Under the pieces are notes generated by a model that was given only the letters and a program-made list of their open reading frames with translations, had not been told where the DNA came from and searched no databases. The translations under genes were made by a program, and so were the position numbers. Below are positions 6,725-15,367 of a stretch of 64,000 nt of DNA, in pieces (positions within the stretch are counted from its first letter, which is position 1; each line of letters begins with the position of its first letter). The stretch is from 79-D21 sp964521575. GTDB taxonomy: Bacteria; Synergistota; Synergistia; Synergistales; 79-D21. The stretch spans positions 1-64,000 of the forward strand of contig CAZFSR010000003.1 in the NCBI GenBank assembly GCA_964521575.1, given 5' to 3'.

Positions 6725-8476
6725 ATGGCCTTTGATTCCGGAACAATCGATCGCTACTTCGCCTGGGATCCGCAGGAAGACGAGGAATACAAGGGGAATA
6801 TAACAGGCTCCGGCACAATCGGCGGGAAAGGGCGTTCCCTTCTTTTCGCCATGCGGAAGCTGAGGGAAAGCGGAGAGCCCCTTTTTGAAAAGGTCGAAAT
6901 TACTCCGAGCACCTTTTTCGGAGTCGGGGTTTTTCATGATTTCCTTTCTTCCGTGCCCCAACTCGACTCCCTTCTCCAGTCCAAAGACCCGGATCGGATC
7001 GAGAACGCCTTTCTCTCCACCCCAATACCCGAATATGCGGTAAAGGCAGTCGAGAAATTTCTCTCCACGATGACCGACCCGGTGGTCGTACGGAGCAGTT
7101 CCCGGCTGGAGGATTCCCTCAAGCATTCTTTTGCGGGAAAGTATATGTCCACATTCCTGATCAACGGTTCCGAAACCCCCCTTGAGCAGCGAGTCAACGC
7201 GGTCCTGGAGCAAATGAAGCGCATTTACGCAAGAATCTATTTCCCGGCTGCGGGCAGCTACAGGAAAAAACACGGCCTCCCCGAGGACGAAATGGGCCTG
7301 ATCCTGATGCGCATGGCGGGTAAATGGAGAGGAAGCTACTTTTACCCCGCCATGGCCGGTGTCGGTTTTTCCCGGAACTACCGGCGATGGACGACAAGGA
7401 TCAGAGCTGAAGACGGCGTTCTGAGGATCGTGTTCGGCCTTGGAACGCTCAGCACGAAAAGAGGTTATGCCCGCACCTTTTCCCTGTCCAACCCAATGTT
7501 GAGACCGGAAGGCCTGAATCCCTTCAACATCATGCGCCACTCCCAGGAGGGCTTCCAGGTCGTCGGGGGGCAGGAAGGCCAGCTGTTGACCCTGAACATC
7601 ACAAAAGCCTGGAAGGACATCATTCCCTTTGTCCCCAACTTCCGCCTTTATGCCCAGATCTATAACCCCGACAACTTCGGCGGGTATTTCACCTACATCG
7701 GCAGCTATCCGTCTTTCCAAACCTCTTCTTCAAAGATCTGCTTCACTTTCGAGGATTTCCCCTGCCGTCACAAGCTATTCTTCGATATCATGCGCAAGCT
7801 CCTGCCCTTTCTTGAGGAATCGATGGGCGTCCCGGCCGATGTGGAGTTTGCCTACGAGCCGGTGGATCAAAAACTCCAATTGCTCCAATGCCGCCCCTTA
7901 TGGAAAGGGGAAGCGTCGGGAACAGGTTCAAAACCCGATCTCGAGGGCAGGAAAGTCCTTTTCAGGGCGGACCGGATGGTGACAAACGGTTATGCAGAGG
8001 GTATCCCTTACCTTGTCTACGTCGATCATCGTGTCTACGCAGTGACCAGCCAGTTTTACGAAATCGCCAGGGCGCTCGGTTCGATCAACTCGAAGCTCGA
8101 GGGGAAACAATTCATCCTGGCAGCCCCGGGACGAGTCGGATCCAGCAATCCGCAGCTCGGAGTGCCTGTCAAGTACAACGAACTCACGAACTGTCGCTGC
8201 ATCGTTGAAATAGGGATTCCCAAAATGGGTTTCATGCCCGAGTTGTCCTACGGAACCCATTTCTTCTCGGACTTGGAGGTTGACGACGTTCTTTACATGC
8301 CGGTATACGATGGAGAAAGGAACAACATTTTCGACGAACCCGCGCTTGACGATAGCCCCTATGAGCTTGGCCCACACCCTGCCATACGGATCTACCGGGG
8401 TAGTTTTTCCGTCTACACGAACGGGGACGAGAACGAAGGGCTCGTTGTCCAAGACGCCATGTACCCGCACATCTGA
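6725..8476 (+). CDS. PEP/pyruvate-binding-domain protein of unknown role
   Basis: This 583-aa protein contains the ATP-grasp-type nucleotide-binding domain of pyruvate phosphate dikinase and PEP synthase. Visible motifs are TIGGKGRSLLFA near residue 35, VVRSSSRLEDS near 145 with SFAGKYMSTF, and a late QLLQCRPLWKG segment that usually ends this domain. The swivelling phosphohistidine domain and the PEP/pyruvate barrel are absent. They are replaced by about 180 residues of unrecognised sequence. It therefore cannot be a complete dikinase. The ATG at 6725 has a GAGAGGAGAG site; an upstream in-frame ATG is weaker. It is apparently monocistronic, with a terminator after it. Confidence 0.8.
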   Translation: MAFDSGTIDRYFAWDPQEDEEYKGNITGSGTIGGKGRSLLFAMRKLRESGEPLFEKVEITPSTFFGVGVFHDFLSSVPQLDSLLQSKDPDRIENAFLSTPIPEYAVKAVEKFLSTMTDPVVVRSSSRLEDSLKHSFAGKYMSTFLINGSETPLEQRVNAVLEQMKRIYARIYFPAAGSYRKKHGLPEDEMGLILMRMAGKWRGSYFYPAMAGVGFSRNYRRWTTRIRAEDGVLRIVFGLGTLSTKRGYARTFSLSNPMLRPEGLNPFNIMRHSQEGFQVVGGQEGQLLTLNITKAWKDIIPFVPNFRLYAQIYNPDNFGGYFTYIGSYPSFQTSSSKICFTFEDFPCRHKLFFDIMRKLLPFLEESMGVPADVEFAYEPVDQKLQLLQCRPLWKGEASGTGSKPDLEGRKVLFRADRMVTNGYAEGIPYLVYVDHRVYAVTSQFYEIARALGSINSKLEGKQFILAAPGRVGSSNPQLGVPVKYNELTNCRCIVEIGIPKMGFMPELSYGTHFFSDLEVDDVLYMPVYDGERNNIFDEPALDDSPYELGPHPAIRIYRGSFSVYTNGDENEGLVVQDAMYPHI

Positions 8477-8490
8477 CCTGAACCGACCCA

Positions 8491-8529
8491 ATGAAGAAGG
8501 GCGCGGTCTTAGACCGCGCCCTTCTTCAT
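8491..8529. terminator. Bidirectional terminator palindrome
   Basis: Perfect 19-bp arms (ATGAAGAAGGGCGCGGTCT and its complement) are separated by one base, with a T-rich stretch beyond. It lies between the convergent PEP-binding-domain gene and the sufB/D gene. Confidence 0.9.
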
Positions 8530-8540
8530 TGCTTTGTTTT

Positions 8541-9491
8541 TTATCTCAATAGCCCGGAAACGACGAAATCGATCGCGTCGTCCGCAGAAAGCCCTTTGGC
8601 CATCAGGCCTTGGATCTTTTCGTCGGCTATCCTCCCGATTGCAGCTTCATGCGTCACTTCGGCCTCCGGGTGGGAAGCCTGCACGACAGGAGATGCAACG
8701 GCCTTTGCCTCTCCCTGCACGACTTCGGTACAATCGACATGCCCTCGTGCTCCCGCCGCCGCCCCATCCACAAGCCCGAGGAATTTGCCCTGGCTTTTGT
8801 CCTTTAGGACAACCCTTGCCTTGATCAGCGCGGAACTTTCGGGACCGGTCAACCGGACAATATCGCGAACCTGGCAGGCGTCATCGGCTTTCCCATAGAC
8901 TTTCGAGGTCACTTCAACCCTGCTCCGTTTGCCGTAAGCTTCGACATCGATGTCGATTGCCAGGTTCCCTACCCGACCTTCGACTAATGTGAAATCCCCC
9001 CGGTATATTGCACCCTCCCCGATCCGGACGCGACTGACCGGCCGCACATCGATTCGCCCTTCCGGACCGTGAACGTGAACCTCACGGTAGCTGAAAGCGG
9101 AATGTGCCCCAAGATGGATTTCCCCCTCCATCGCATGGAGGAATTCAATCGCATTCGGGAAAATGCAATGGGCCTGGAAATCCGCTGAAGCCTTATCCTC
9201 GATAAATATTCTGCTTTTGATGACCTGGCGGCCCGTGGTCGCAAGGTGCCCGAAACACAAATGAACCGGTTTCGGGACGGCAACACCGGACTGCACCGTT
9301 ATCTTGGCATCGATCCCGTCCTCGGTCTCGACCGCTTCGATCAGGACCCCCGGAAGTGCGTGCGAAGCCAGGATGCGGTTCCCGTGAACGACCACGTAAA
9401 TGACATCTTCTGAGCCGAAGGAGCCTGCTTCCCCGCCGGTTCTTTCGGCGATTGAGACGAGGGTTTCGTACTCTTCGACAACCCTATCCAT
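8541..9491 (-). CDS. SufB/SufD-family Fe-S assembly scaffold (minimal SUF-like system)
   Basis: This 316-aa protein is a short SufB/SufD-family beta-helix scaffold. The C-terminal part carries the family's conserved cysteine (GHVDCTEVV) and the histidine segment VTHEAAIGRI, followed by the usual helical tail GLSADDAIDFVVSGLL. It is shorter than SufB of the full SUF system (about 480 aa), and only one SufB/D gene is present. That fits the two-gene SufC plus SufB/D arrangement (SmsCB) of strict anaerobes. Its start overlaps the end of sufC by 8 nt. No sufS, sufU or sufE is in the window. Assigning it strictly to SufB or SufD would be guesswork. Confidence 0.87.
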   Translation of the reverse strand: MDRVVEEYETLVSIAERTGGEAGSFGSEDVIYVVVHGNRILASHALPGVLIEAVETEDGIDAKITVQSGVAVPKPVHLCFGHLATTGRQVIKSRIFIEDKASADFQAHCIFPNAIEFLHAMEGEIHLGAHSAFSYREVHVHGPEGRIDVRPVSRVRIGEGAIYRGDFTLVEGRVGNLAIDIDVEAYGKRSRVEVTSKVYGKADDACQVRDIVRLTGPESSALIKARVVLKDKSQGKFLGLVDGAAAGARGHVDCTEVVQGEAKAVASPVVQASHPEAEVTHEAAIGRIADEKIQGLMAKGLSADDAIDFVVSGLLR

Positions 9492-10245
9492 GATTCAACG
9501 TCGCCTCCCCCGTCTTCTCCGGCTCTCGGTCACTGCAAGGCTCGCATTGGGAAAGGAAATAGCGTTTCACTGCCATGGCACTCCCCTCAAGGATCATCTT
9601 CCCCGCGCACATCAGGTACGACCGGTCGCAAGCTGCTGCCACATCTTCCCTGTGGGTGATGATCAGCACGCTGCTCCCGCCTGAAGCCAGAATCTTGAAC
9701 AGGCCCATGACTTCCCCCAATGCAAGGAGGTCCACGCCGGAATCCGGTTCATCGAGGATTGCGAGCTTGGGTTTCATCAAATAAATCGATGAAAGTTCGA
9801 TGCGTTTTCGCTCCCCTCCCGATAAGCCCTTGTCCACTAGTCGATCAAGGTAGAGGGGTTCCATTTGAACCATTTCCAAAGCTTCCGCCAGGGCTTTTTC
9901 TTCTGCGGAAGAGTCGGACAACCGCAAGTAGTCCCGAACCGAAATCCCTTCATAACGCGCAGGGTGCTGCCAGGCAAGCGTTACGCCAGCCCTTGCCCGT
10001 TCCGTGACGGTCCACTCCGTTATGTCCTCGCCGTTAAACCATATGCGTCCCTTCTTTGGCGCATATTGGGGGAGCCCCATGATCGCGTAGGCAAGGCTCG
10101 ATTTACCAGCCCCGTTTCTTCCGAGGACACCGCAGACCTCCCCTGGACGAACCTCCATGGACACTCCCCGCAGAATCGGGTTCCCCTCTCTCTCCACCTC
10201 GATCCCTTTCACGAACAACAGCTGGGGTTCCAACAAACGACTCAC
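9484..10245 (-). CDS. sufC: SufC-type Fe-S cluster assembly ATPase
   Basis: This 253-aa ABC-type ATPase powers Fe-S cluster assembly on the SufB/D partner encoded next to it. The Walker A GRNGAGKSSL, the SufC-like signature GLSGGERKRIELSS and the Walker B LAILDEPDSGVD are all present. The last is the Asp-Ser-Gly-Val-Asp form typical of SufC, not of transporters. It has no membrane partner nearby. The GTG start overlaps the panE stop by 4 nt, so iron-sulfur assembly and pantothenate synthesis genes share one transcript here. Confidence 0.93.
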   Translation of the reverse strand: MSRLLEPQLLFVKGIEVEREGNPILRGVSMEVRPGEVCGVLGRNGAGKSSLAYAIMGLPQYAPKKGRIWFNGEDITEWTVTERARAGVTLAWQHPARYEGISVRDYLRLSDSSAEEKALAEALEMVQMEPLYLDRLVDKGLSGGERKRIELSSIYLMKPKLAILDEPDSGVDLLALGEVMGLFKILASGGSSVLIITHREDVAAACDRSYLMCAGKMILEGSAMAVKRYFLSQCEPCSDREPEKTGEATLNHG

Positions 10246-11180
10246 CCTTTCCTCTCATTCGCGGCCTTTACCGGTTGAAGCTCTATTGATTTGATTAGAG
10301 CGTAAACCGTTTCCAACCTTTCCAGGATCCTGCCTTTCTTTTTTGCTTCCACAAGAAGCTTCCCGACTATGGCGTCCACTTCCGTCCTGCGATTGCCTTC
10401 AATATCCTGGAGCATCGAAGTCTTGTTATTCGAGGTTTTTTCCAGGACGGACCTGACGAGAACCCACATGGGTTCCGGTTCGATCCGTTCGCCTGCCAGG
10501 CAGGCTGCATCCACCCCTTCAAGAACAAGGTGACGCATCAATTCCACCGCGTTAGGCGATTCCAGAATATGGCCGTTTCGCAGTCGAGTGAGAGCCGAGA
10601 CCGTATTCACCGAAGCATTGAGAATCACCTTTTCCCAAAGGGCCTTGCGAGGATTTGCCTCAATCCGGGTCGTAATCCCGGCCTTGTCAAGTAGAAAAGC
10701 CACTTCGGAAAGATCGCGGCCGACTTTCCACGGCCCGAGGCGGACGATACCGTCCCCCCCCCAGGCAATCACCCCGGGACCTAAACGGTGGGCGCCGTAT
10801 GTGCAGGTTCCCGCAGCAACTCTTTCCGAACCGAGTTCCTTCTCCAGTATTTCCGCGTTTCCCAGCCCGTTTTGAAGAGTGAGCGCGATCCCTTCGTCGC
10901 CCAATGCCCCACGAAGCACCATCGCGACTTCTTCGGTTTGATAGGCTTTCACCAGGACAAGAGCCAAATCGGCAGGCTCAAGGGAATCTGCGTTGGAAGT
11001 CACATTACACGGAACCCTTTCGGCCTTTCCTTCACGGTCAATGAAAAGAATACCGTTTTTCTTCAGGGCTTCATACTGAACCCCTGGTCTCTGGTAAATC
11101 CGGACTTCGGCCCCGGTGCGGATCAGCTTGAAGGCCAACAGGCTTCCAAGGGAACCGCACCCAAAGACCGCAACTTTCAT
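10242..11180 (-). CDS. panE: 2-dehydropantoate 2-reductase (ketopantoate reductase)
   Basis: This 312-aa enzyme reduces ketopantoate to pantoate with NADPH. The N-terminal dinucleotide-binding motif is VFGCGSLGSLLAF. The catalytic lysine region is LVLVKAYQTEEV, and the family's C-terminal domain is recognised by ALWEKVILNASVNTVSALTR. It overlaps panB by 4 nt (ATGA) and follows panC and panB in pathway order, which supports the pantothenate assignment over a generic ApbA-like role. Confidence 0.93.
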   Translation of the reverse strand: MKVAVFGCGSLGSLLAFKLIRTGAEVRIYQRPGVQYEALKKNGILFIDREGKAERVPCNVTSNADSLEPADLALVLVKAYQTEEVAMVLRGALGDEGIALTLQNGLGNAEILEKELGSERVAAGTCTYGAHRLGPGVIAWGGDGIVRLGPWKVGRDLSEVAFLLDKAGITTRIEANPRKALWEKVILNASVNTVSALTRLRNGHILESPNAVELMRHLVLEGVDAACLAGERIEPEPMWVLVRSVLEKTSNNKTSMLQDIEGNRRTEVDAIVGKLLVEAKKKGRILERLETVYALIKSIELQPVKAANERKG

Positions 11181-12010
11181 CTCAACTCCTCCAAAAGGGA
11201 AGCGTCCATCTTGAAAGCATGTTCTTCATCCGGGAAACCGCCCGCCTTCACCTCTCCGACATAACGGCATAAGGCTTCCTCGATGGTTTTCGACCCTTCC
11301 GTGTAAACTTTGACGAACTTCGGCCGGAATGCCCCATAAAGATCAAGCACGTCGTGGAGGACGAGGACTTGACCATCGCAAAACGGGCCTGCCCCGATCC
11401 CGATCGTCGGAATCGGCACTTTTTCCGTGATGAGCTTGGCGAGAAGCGACGGAACGCATTCGAGGACAATCGCGAATGCGCCCGCCTCTGCAACTGCCAG
11501 AGCGTCCTCCAAAACCCGCCGGGCGCCGGCAAGATCTTTCCCTTGCACCTTGAATCCTCCGAGGGCAATCGAGGATTGGGGAGTCAACCCAACGTGTCCC
11601 ATGACGGGGATGCCCGCCTTGACTATGGCTTGGATTGTCTCCGCCCGGTTTTTTCCGCCCTCTAGCTTGACGGCCTGGACTCTCCCCTCCCGAAGCAGGC
11701 GACCTGCATTCCTTATCGCCTCCCGGTCGTCCGCTTCGTAAGACATGAATGGCATGTCTCCGACAATGAAAGCCTTTTCAGAACCCCGGGAAACTGCGGC
11801 ACAATGAAGGACCATCATATCGAGCGTCACGCCCAGGGTGTCCGGTAGACCGTGCTCGACCATGCCGACGGAATCACCGACAAGAAGCATCTCCGCTCCC
11901 GCTTTCTCGGCCAGCCGGGCTTGCCAGGTGGTGTAGGCGGTCAGCATCGGGATTTTCTCTCCGCAGGACTTCATTCCACGAAAATCGTTCAAACCGAGAC
12001 GATTGTTCAT
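11177..12010 (-). CDS. panB: 3-methyl-2-oxobutanoate hydroxymethyltransferase
   Basis: This 277-aa enzyme forms ketopantoate from alpha-ketoisovalerate and methylene-tetrahydrofolate. The protein shows the conserved TAYTTWQARLAEKAGAEMLL start, LLVGDSVGMVEHG (metal-binding Asp), VKLEGG, GHVGLTPQS, and the IGIGAGPFCDGQVLVLHDVL segment near the C-terminus. It has the usual family length. Its ATG overlaps the panC stop by 4 nt. Confidence 0.96.
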   Translation of the reverse strand: MNNRLGLNDFRGMKSCGEKIPMLTAYTTWQARLAEKAGAEMLLVGDSVGMVEHGLPDTLGVTLDMMVLHCAAVSRGSEKAFIVGDMPFMSYEADDREAIRNAGRLLREGRVQAVKLEGGKNRAETIQAIVKAGIPVMGHVGLTPQSSIALGGFKVQGKDLAGARRVLEDALAVAEAGAFAIVLECVPSLLAKLITEKVPIPTIGIGAGPFCDGQVLVLHDVLDLYGAFRPKFVKVYTEGSKTIEEALCRYVGEVKAGGFPDEEHAFKMDASLLEELR

Positions 12011-12864
12011 GGGGTCACCCCGCCCAGGATGGCATTGTCGATCAATCGTGTCTTTCCGACACGTACGGCAACAGCAAGGACTGCCGGCCGGTCGACCGTC
12101 TCCAGGACCGTCAGTTCAGAGGCCTCCCGTAGTTCGACATATTCAACCCGAAGGTTCCGCTCCTTCTCGAGTTCGGTCCTGACAAGCATAACAAGGGATT
12201 CCGCCCGTCTCTCACCGTTTTCGAATCGTGTGCGGGCCTCCCTAAGAGATCGGCTGAGCGACAAGGCAGACTCGCGTTCAGCCGGAGAAAGGTAGACATT
12301 GCGGCTGCTCAGGGCAAGGCCGTCTTTCTCGCGAACGATTGGGCATCCCCGGATTTCCACAGGCAGATTCAGGTCACGGACCATTCGCCGGATGACCTGC
12401 AGCTGTTGAAAATCCTTTTCGCCGAAATAGGCCCTGTCCGGTCCAACAAGATTAAAGAGTTTCAGGACGATCGTACAAACTCCGCGAAAGTGCCCAGGGC
12501 GGGAAGCTCCGCAAAGATCCCGGCTCACTCTCTCTTCAGTCACAAAGGTGGAATGCCCGGGCTGGTAGAGATCATGGGGCTCAGGGCAGTAAACAAGGTC
12601 GACGCCTTCGTTTTCAAGGAGGGCACAGTCTCTTTCCACGTCCCTGGGGTAGGCCTCATAATCCTCGTTCGGTCCGAATTGTGCCGGGTTCACGAAGATC
12701 GAGACAACCGTCGCCCTGTTTTCCGCTTTGGATCTCCGGACAAGGGAAAGGTGTCCTTCGTGGAGGTAGCCCATGGTCGGCACGAGACCGATATCACCCC
12801 CACCATTCCGAAACTTTCGGATCGCTTCTCGAAGTTCGACAATGCTCCCGTTTATCCTGAGCAT
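12007..12864 (-). CDS. panC: Pantothenate synthetase (pantoate--beta-alanine ligase)
   Basis: This 285-aa ATP-dependent ligase joins pantoate and beta-alanine. The nucleotidyl-transferase signature VPTMGYLHEGHLSLVR, the FVNPAQFGPNEDYEAYPRD pantoate pocket, GVCTIVLKLFNLV, and the KMSKS-like VREKDGLALSSRN are all present. The type III pantothenate kinase that would use the product is encoded at about 31 kb on the same strand. No panD is in the window. Confidence 0.96.
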   Translation of the reverse strand: MLRINGSIVELREAIRKFRNGGGDIGLVPTMGYLHEGHLSLVRRSKAENRATVVSIFVNPAQFGPNEDYEAYPRDVERDCALLENEGVDLVYCPEPHDLYQPGHSTFVTEERVSRDLCGASRPGHFRGVCTIVLKLFNLVGPDRAYFGEKDFQQLQVIRRMVRDLNLPVEIRGCPIVREKDGLALSSRNVYLSPAERESALSLSRSLREARTRFENGERRAESLVMLVRTELEKERNLRVEYVELREASELTVLETVDRPAVLAVAVRVGKTRLIDNAILGGVTP

Positions 12865-12875
12865 ACCAATCCCCC

Positions 12876-14264
12876 CTATACGGACAGGGTTTTGGAAAGG
12901 GTTTTCCCGAAGGCCTCCGTGGCTTCCCTCTTATCTTCAACATAGCCTTCCCTGCCCATCAGCCCATAAGTATAGCGCTTTCCCTGCTCAACGCCAGGCT
13001 GGTCAAAAGGATCAACTTCCAGGAGCAACCCGGTCAGGGCCGTGACAACCTCATAAAGGAATATGAGCGCACCGAGCCTCACACCGTCCAATTTCGGCAT
13101 TTCCAGCCAGATGACGGGTTTATGGGCCTTGAGCAGCGCACCCGCAGTCGAACGGGCTTCCACAGAAAGAAGTTCGGAGAAGGAGTGCCCCTCAAGGTAT
13201 CTTGTTGCCGAAAGTTCTTTGAGAGATGCGGCGGGAATTCTTAAACCGGGGCCTTTCTCGGCAATGTCGATTAACGTGAAAAGCTTGTCGTCGGGGCCTT
13301 CCGTATAGAGCTGAACCTGAGAGTGCTGGTCGATCGCTCCAAGAGCCCTTACAGGGGTGCTCCCTTTTCCCTCTTTTCCAAGGCTTTCACCCCAAAGCTG
13401 CGCGTGCCATTCCGCGAAGCGCTCAAGCCCGTCCCCGTACGGCATCATCACGGTCATCGGCCTGCCTTTGCGGAAGTGAAGGACGTGGAGTGCCGCAAGA
13501 AGCCAGGCAGGATTGTCCCAAAAATCCTTTGCGCTTCGTAACTTCCCGTCAAGAAGTCTCGCCCCCTCCAGCAGGTCCCTTACAGGAAGCCCCAGGGCCG
13601 TCGCGGTCAGCAATCCCACGGGAGAAAGAACCGAGAAACGCCCCCCGACGTTTTCCGGCACGGGAAGGGATCCCAGGGCCCCTCTCGATGCCATTTCGCG
13701 AAGAAGGCCTTTCTTCGGATCGGTGATGAAGACGAAATGCGAGAGGGCGTTTTCCTCTCCCAACCGTTCCCGCATCGCTTCGAAAAACCAGAGAAACAGC
13801 GCGATAGTTTCCGCGGTTGAACCGGATTTGCTCACCACGACAAATACGGTTCTTTCCGGGTCAATGCAGTCCCAAATCCCGAAAAGGCTCGTCGGGTCAG
13901 GGTTGTCCGCCATGTAAAAACGCGGGACCTTGCGTTCCTTCCTGGTCAATTCGTTGTGATAGGGATGCAGGAAGGCGTTGTTCAGCATCAGGTTCCCGAG
14001 TGCGGACCCGCCGATTCCGACCTGGACGATGGAATCGAACTCTTCCAGTTTACGGGCAATTAGGCGGATCGGTTCGATGTCCTCATAGGGGAGGTTCATC
14101 CATCCGTACCCCGCCGTACCGCTTTCGGCATGTTTCCTGAGGTGCGACTCTGCCTCCTTTAACGTCTTTTCCAGAAGCAAAACCTCGTTTTCGTCGACAA
14201 AAGGACGCCTATTCCCGTCTCCGATGACGCCTCCAAGCCCGATCTTTAGAAGTTCCGCATTCAT
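12876..14264 (-). CDS. pgi: Glucose-6-phosphate isomerase
   Basis: This 462-aa enzyme interconverts glucose 6-phosphate and fructose 6-phosphate. Family motifs are visible: QVGIGGSALGNLML, VVVSKSGSTAET, ITDPKKGLLREMA and a C-terminal FDQPGVEQGKRYTYGLMG that supplies the catalytic lysine. ATG 14264 follows GGGGGCGG at good spacing; an in-frame ATG six codons upstream is possible. It sits 12 nt upstream of panC and appears to head the pan-suf run. Confidence 0.94.
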   Translation of the reverse strand: MNAELLKIGLGGVIGDGNRRPFVDENEVLLLEKTLKEAESHLRKHAESGTAGYGWMNLPYEDIEPIRLIARKLEEFDSIVQVGIGGSALGNLMLNNAFLHPYHNELTRKERKVPRFYMADNPDPTSLFGIWDCIDPERTVFVVVSKSGSTAETIALFLWFFEAMRERLGEENALSHFVFITDPKKGLLREMASRGALGSLPVPENVGGRFSVLSPVGLLTATALGLPVRDLLEGARLLDGKLRSAKDFWDNPAWLLAALHVLHFRKGRPMTVMMPYGDGLERFAEWHAQLWGESLGKEGKGSTPVRALGAIDQHSQVQLYTEGPDDKLFTLIDIAEKGPGLRIPAASLKELSATRYLEGHSFSELLSVEARSTAGALLKAHKPVIWLEMPKLDGVRLGALIFLYEVVTALTGLLLEVDPFDQPGVEQGKRYTYGLMGREGYVEDKREATEAFGKTLSKTLSV

Positions 14265-14292
14265 GCTACCGCCCCCAGGCAATGTAAAATCG

Positions 14293-14320
14293 AGAAGGGG
14301 CTGGTCAAGCCAGCCCCTTC
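14293..14320 (-). terminator. Hairpin terminator after the glutaredoxin gene
   Basis: An 11-bp stem (GAAGGGGCTGG and its complement) lies between the glutaredoxin stop and the pgi start. The run of Ts on the minus-strand side is short (CGATTTT), so termination may be partial and allow some read-through into pgi. Confidence 0.6.
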
Positions 14321-14345
14321 CCTTTTTCCTTCCGGGGTATCCTTC

Positions 14346-14594
14346 TCACCCCTTGATGATGCCGGCGTCCTTTAAAGCCCCCTCGATTTCGGAAGCGTTG
14401 AACCCGACAATAAAACGTTCGTTGACCTGTGTGACGGGAACTCCCATTTGACGCGTCTTCTTCACCATTTCCATAGCCGCCTCGCGGTTCGCGCTGACGT
14501 CCACTTCCTCGTAGGCGACGTTCATCTGTTTTAGGAAATCCTTTACTTTCGTGCACCACGGGCAAGTAGGGGTTGAATAGACCTTGACAGTCAT
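14346..14594 (-). CDS. Glutaredoxin-like redox protein (NrdH/YruB type)
   Basis: This 82-aa thioredoxin-fold protein has the active site TPTCPWCTKVKDFL (CxxC at about residues 11-14) and the cis-proline segment MGVPVTQVNERFIVGF. The size and CPWC motif fit the small glutaredoxin-like proteins (YruB/NrdH) of anaerobes, which are usually reduced by thioredoxin reductase or a flavoprotein and not by glutathione. It has its own promoter and is divergent from the electron-bifurcation operon. Confidence 0.88.
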   Translation of the reverse strand: MTVKVYSTPTCPWCTKVKDFLKQMNVAYEEVDVSANREAAMEMVKKTRQMGVPVTQVNERFIVGFNASEIEGALKDAGIIKG

Positions 14595-14648
14595 GATTTA
14601 TCTCCTCCCGCATTAAAGGTCGGTCCGTCTTCGTATACCACTATGGGG

Positions 14649-14676
14649 ATATTATCACAGTGTAAATGATTGTCAA
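14649..14676 (-). promoter_or_regulatory. Sigma70-type promoter for the glutaredoxin gene
   Basis: On the minus strand a perfect TTGACA (14676-14671) is followed after 16 nt by TAATAT (14654-14649), about 55 nt before the start codon. Confidence 0.65.
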
Positions 14677-14752
14677 TCTTGCCCTCGCTGTGGCTGCCTG
14701 TAACTGATTTCTGATCGGCCCTTTCTCTCTTTTTTTCACAGGTGGTCCGGTT

Positions 14753-14781
14753 TTTTCCAAAACCGGTTTAAAGGTTATAAT
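14753..14781 (+). promoter_or_regulatory. Probable promoter for the NuoE-NuoF-StnA-like operon
   Basis: A consensus -10 TATAAT is at 14776-14781. A weak T-rich -35 (TTTTCC) lies 17 nt upstream, next to a GGTTTTTTCCAAAACC inverted repeat that could serve as an operator. The remaining 80 nt to the first gene hold a strong AAGGAGGG ribosome-binding site. Confidence 0.5.
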
Positions 14782-14863
14782 GACGCCGATTGGCGGATGA
14801 AACGGGAGGGAGCCATGACGCTTCCCCCCCGAATTTGTGTGGAGTGGGCAAGGAGGGAAACCA

Positions 14864-15352
14864 ATGCCAACGTTGGTCATGGGTAAGCCCGAGCTCGAAG
14901 AGGCATTAAGACCGATCATCGAGCGCTACAAGGGTGGCAAGGGAATCACGATACCGCTTCTGGCCGCGGTCCAGGAAAAGATCGGGTACCTTTCCGGCGA
15001 AGCGCTGGACTTCCTGTCGAAGGAAATGGATATTCCAGCGGCAGAAATGTTCGGTGTCGCGACGTTCTACGCGATGTTCCGTCTCCAGCCTCAGGGAAAG
15101 CACGTCGTCCGGCTTTGCCGGGGAACCGCCTGTCACGTCCAGGGATCCCTCAGGGTAGGGGAGATGCTCCAGCGCCATTTGAAGATCGAAGAGGGACAGA
15201 CAACCGAAGATGGACTGTTCACTCTCCAATTCGTCGCCTGCCTTGGCTGCTGCAGCCTCGCACCGGTCATGATGGTCGACGACGAGGTGCACGGCCGGCT
15301 TACCCCGGAAAAAGCGGTCGCGATCCTCGAAACCTATCGTAAAGCCGACTGA
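14864..15352 (+). CDS. stnC: NuoE-like [2Fe-2S] subunit of an electron-bifurcating complex
   Basis: This 162-aa protein has the NuoE/HydC/HndA layout: an N-terminal helical region (IPLLAAVQEKIGYLSGEAL) and a thioredoxin-like [2Fe-2S] domain with cysteines in RLCRGTACHVQGS and FVACLGCCSLAPVMMVDD. In bifurcating complexes this subunit passes electrons next to the NuoF-like flavin subunit encoded 15 nt downstream. ATG 14864 follows AAGGAGGG at good spacing, in preference to a GTG upstream. The symbol is given by analogy to StnC of the Sporomusa-type Nfn; HydC-like would be equally descriptive. Confidence 0.85.
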   Translation: MPTLVMGKPELEEALRPIIERYKGGKGITIPLLAAVQEKIGYLSGEALDFLSKEMDIPAAEMFGVATFYAMFRLQPQGKHVVRLCRGTACHVQGSLRVGEMLQRHLKIEEGQTTEDGLFTLQFVACLGCCSLAPVMMVDDEVHGRLTPEKAVAILETYRKAD

Positions 15353-15367
15353 TCGGAGGTGTCCCAG

